From NCBI GenBank assembly GCA_022410635.1, contig JAJVDF010000210.1, positions 1,863,377 to 1,927,376 of the forward strand: a stretch of DNA of 64,000 bases, written 5' to 3'. The stretch is from Tretioscincus oriximinensis (taxonomy: Eukaryota; Chordata; Lepidosauria; Squamata; Gymnophthalmidae). The notes beneath the pieces are model-generated. The model did not search any database. It worked only from the letters and a program-made list of their open reading frames with translations, and was not told where the DNA came from. Positions 63,640-64,000 of the stretch are shown piece after piece (the first letter of the stretch is position 1; each line of letters opens with the position of its first letter). The translations under genes and the position numbers were made by a program.

Positions 63640-64000
63640 AGATTTATAAAGAGGCAAAACAATCATTGGAGAGACTTGTTTGGCACAAATGATTGGATAG
63701 AATCCCAGAGGAATTAAACGGGATAGAGATAACAAGGGAGGAGGTCCTTGCAAGCCTAAATAAGCTGAACATTTATAAATCCCCAGGGCCAGACGGCATT
63801 CACCCAAGAATTCTTAAAGAACTCAAATGCGAAATTGCTGAACTTCTAACCAAAATATTTAATCTTTCCTTAAGATCAGGCATAGTACCAATAGATTGGA
63901 AGCTAGCTAATGTAACACCAATCTTCAAAAAAGGATCCCGGGGTGATCCCGGAAATTATAGACCCATCAGTTTAACATCAATTCCAGGTAAACTGTTGGA
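63640..64000 (+). mobile_element. CR1 LINE, reverse-transcriptase part, runs off the window
   Basis: A plus-strand CR1 segment placed next to the minus-strand CR1 copy. Its left boundary (63627-63692) is not sharply defined. The coding part is described in the next entry. Confidence 0.88.
63693..63998 (+). pseudogene. CR1 ORF2 reverse transcriptase, partial and open
   Basis: 102 codons without stop or frameshift, continuing past the edge. Blocks in order: LNKLNIYKSPGPDGIHPRIL, LLTKIFNLSLRSGIVPIDWK, LANVTPIFKKGSRGDPG and NYRPISLTSIPGKLL. These are the N-terminal motifs (RT motifs 0-2) of CR1/Jockey-group reverse transcriptases. A TGA lies directly upstream. Whether the full ORF is intact cannot be judged here. 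Confidence 0.92.

Noticed and set aside
1..64000. Host protein-coding exons
   Set aside because: No frame flanked by plausible splice sites showed a recognisable cellular protein family; short or novel exons cannot be excluded by eye.

Overview
This window looks like gene-poor nuclear DNA from a non-avian sauropsid (reptile), most likely a lepidosaur. The basis is its repeat mix: CR1 LINEs with the octamer-type 3' tails usual in reptiles and birds, L2-clade LINEs with long open reverse-transcriptase stretches, a trace of L1, tRNA-derived SINEs, hAT-like miniature elements, solo LTRs and a Penelope-like element (PLE). Species cannot be fixed from sequence alone. I could not support any host protein-coding exon, tRNA, rRNA or CRISPR array. 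Nearly all coding-like signal belongs to mobile elements. Isolated N bases are scattered through the window, roughly one per kilobase, with one cluster near 53.53 kb.

Layout. 0-9 kb: old SINE, CR1 and L2 fragments and a GATA-type microsatellite. 9.39-12.14 kb: the centrepiece, a PLE on the minus strand. It is flanked by a perfect 13-bp target-site duplication (TSD) and has an 812-codon frame (reverse transcriptase, zinc-finger-like linker, GIY-YIG endonuclease) broken by one in-frame TGA. Its 3' tail carries a hammerhead-ribozyme-like core. 12-18 kb: CR1, a hAT-like element, an unexplained direct-repeat pair and anonymous sequence. 18-26 kb: an L2 split by a hAT-like element, a foldback hAT-like element with nested hairpins, and three miniature elements with 8-bp TSDs. 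26-38 kb: SINEs, L2, an L1 3' end and a solo LTR nested inside a SINE. 38-52 kb: sparser, with CR1, L2, SINE and a pogo/Tigger-like miniature element. 52-64 kb: CR1 copies interrupted by younger insertions (a 118-bp PLE-tail unit with a perfect 12-bp TSD, and a 721-bp solo LTR), a second copy of the first LTR family with a perfect 5-bp TSD, and at the right edge an open CR1 reverse-transcriptase segment.

How the parts relate. L2, CR1 and PLE are the autonomous retroelement types visible. One form of SINE-A ends in an L2-like 3' tail, suggesting L2 mobilisation. Short PLE-tail units have moved separately from full PLEs. hAT-like miniature elements depend on a transposase not encoded here. Nesting gives relative ages: CR1 is older than the 55.5-kb PLE-tail unit and the 62.5-kb LTR; SINE-B is older than the 35.2-kb LTR; L2 is older than the 18.4-kb hAT-like element.

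Family names used below are local labels. SINE-A and SINE-B are two tRNA-derived SINEs. hAT-a begins TAGGCTGACCAG. hAT-b has TTGCCATA in its terminus. hAT-c begins CAGGGCCG. R1, R2 and R3 are unclassified families. LTR-1 and LTR-2 are the two solo-LTR families.
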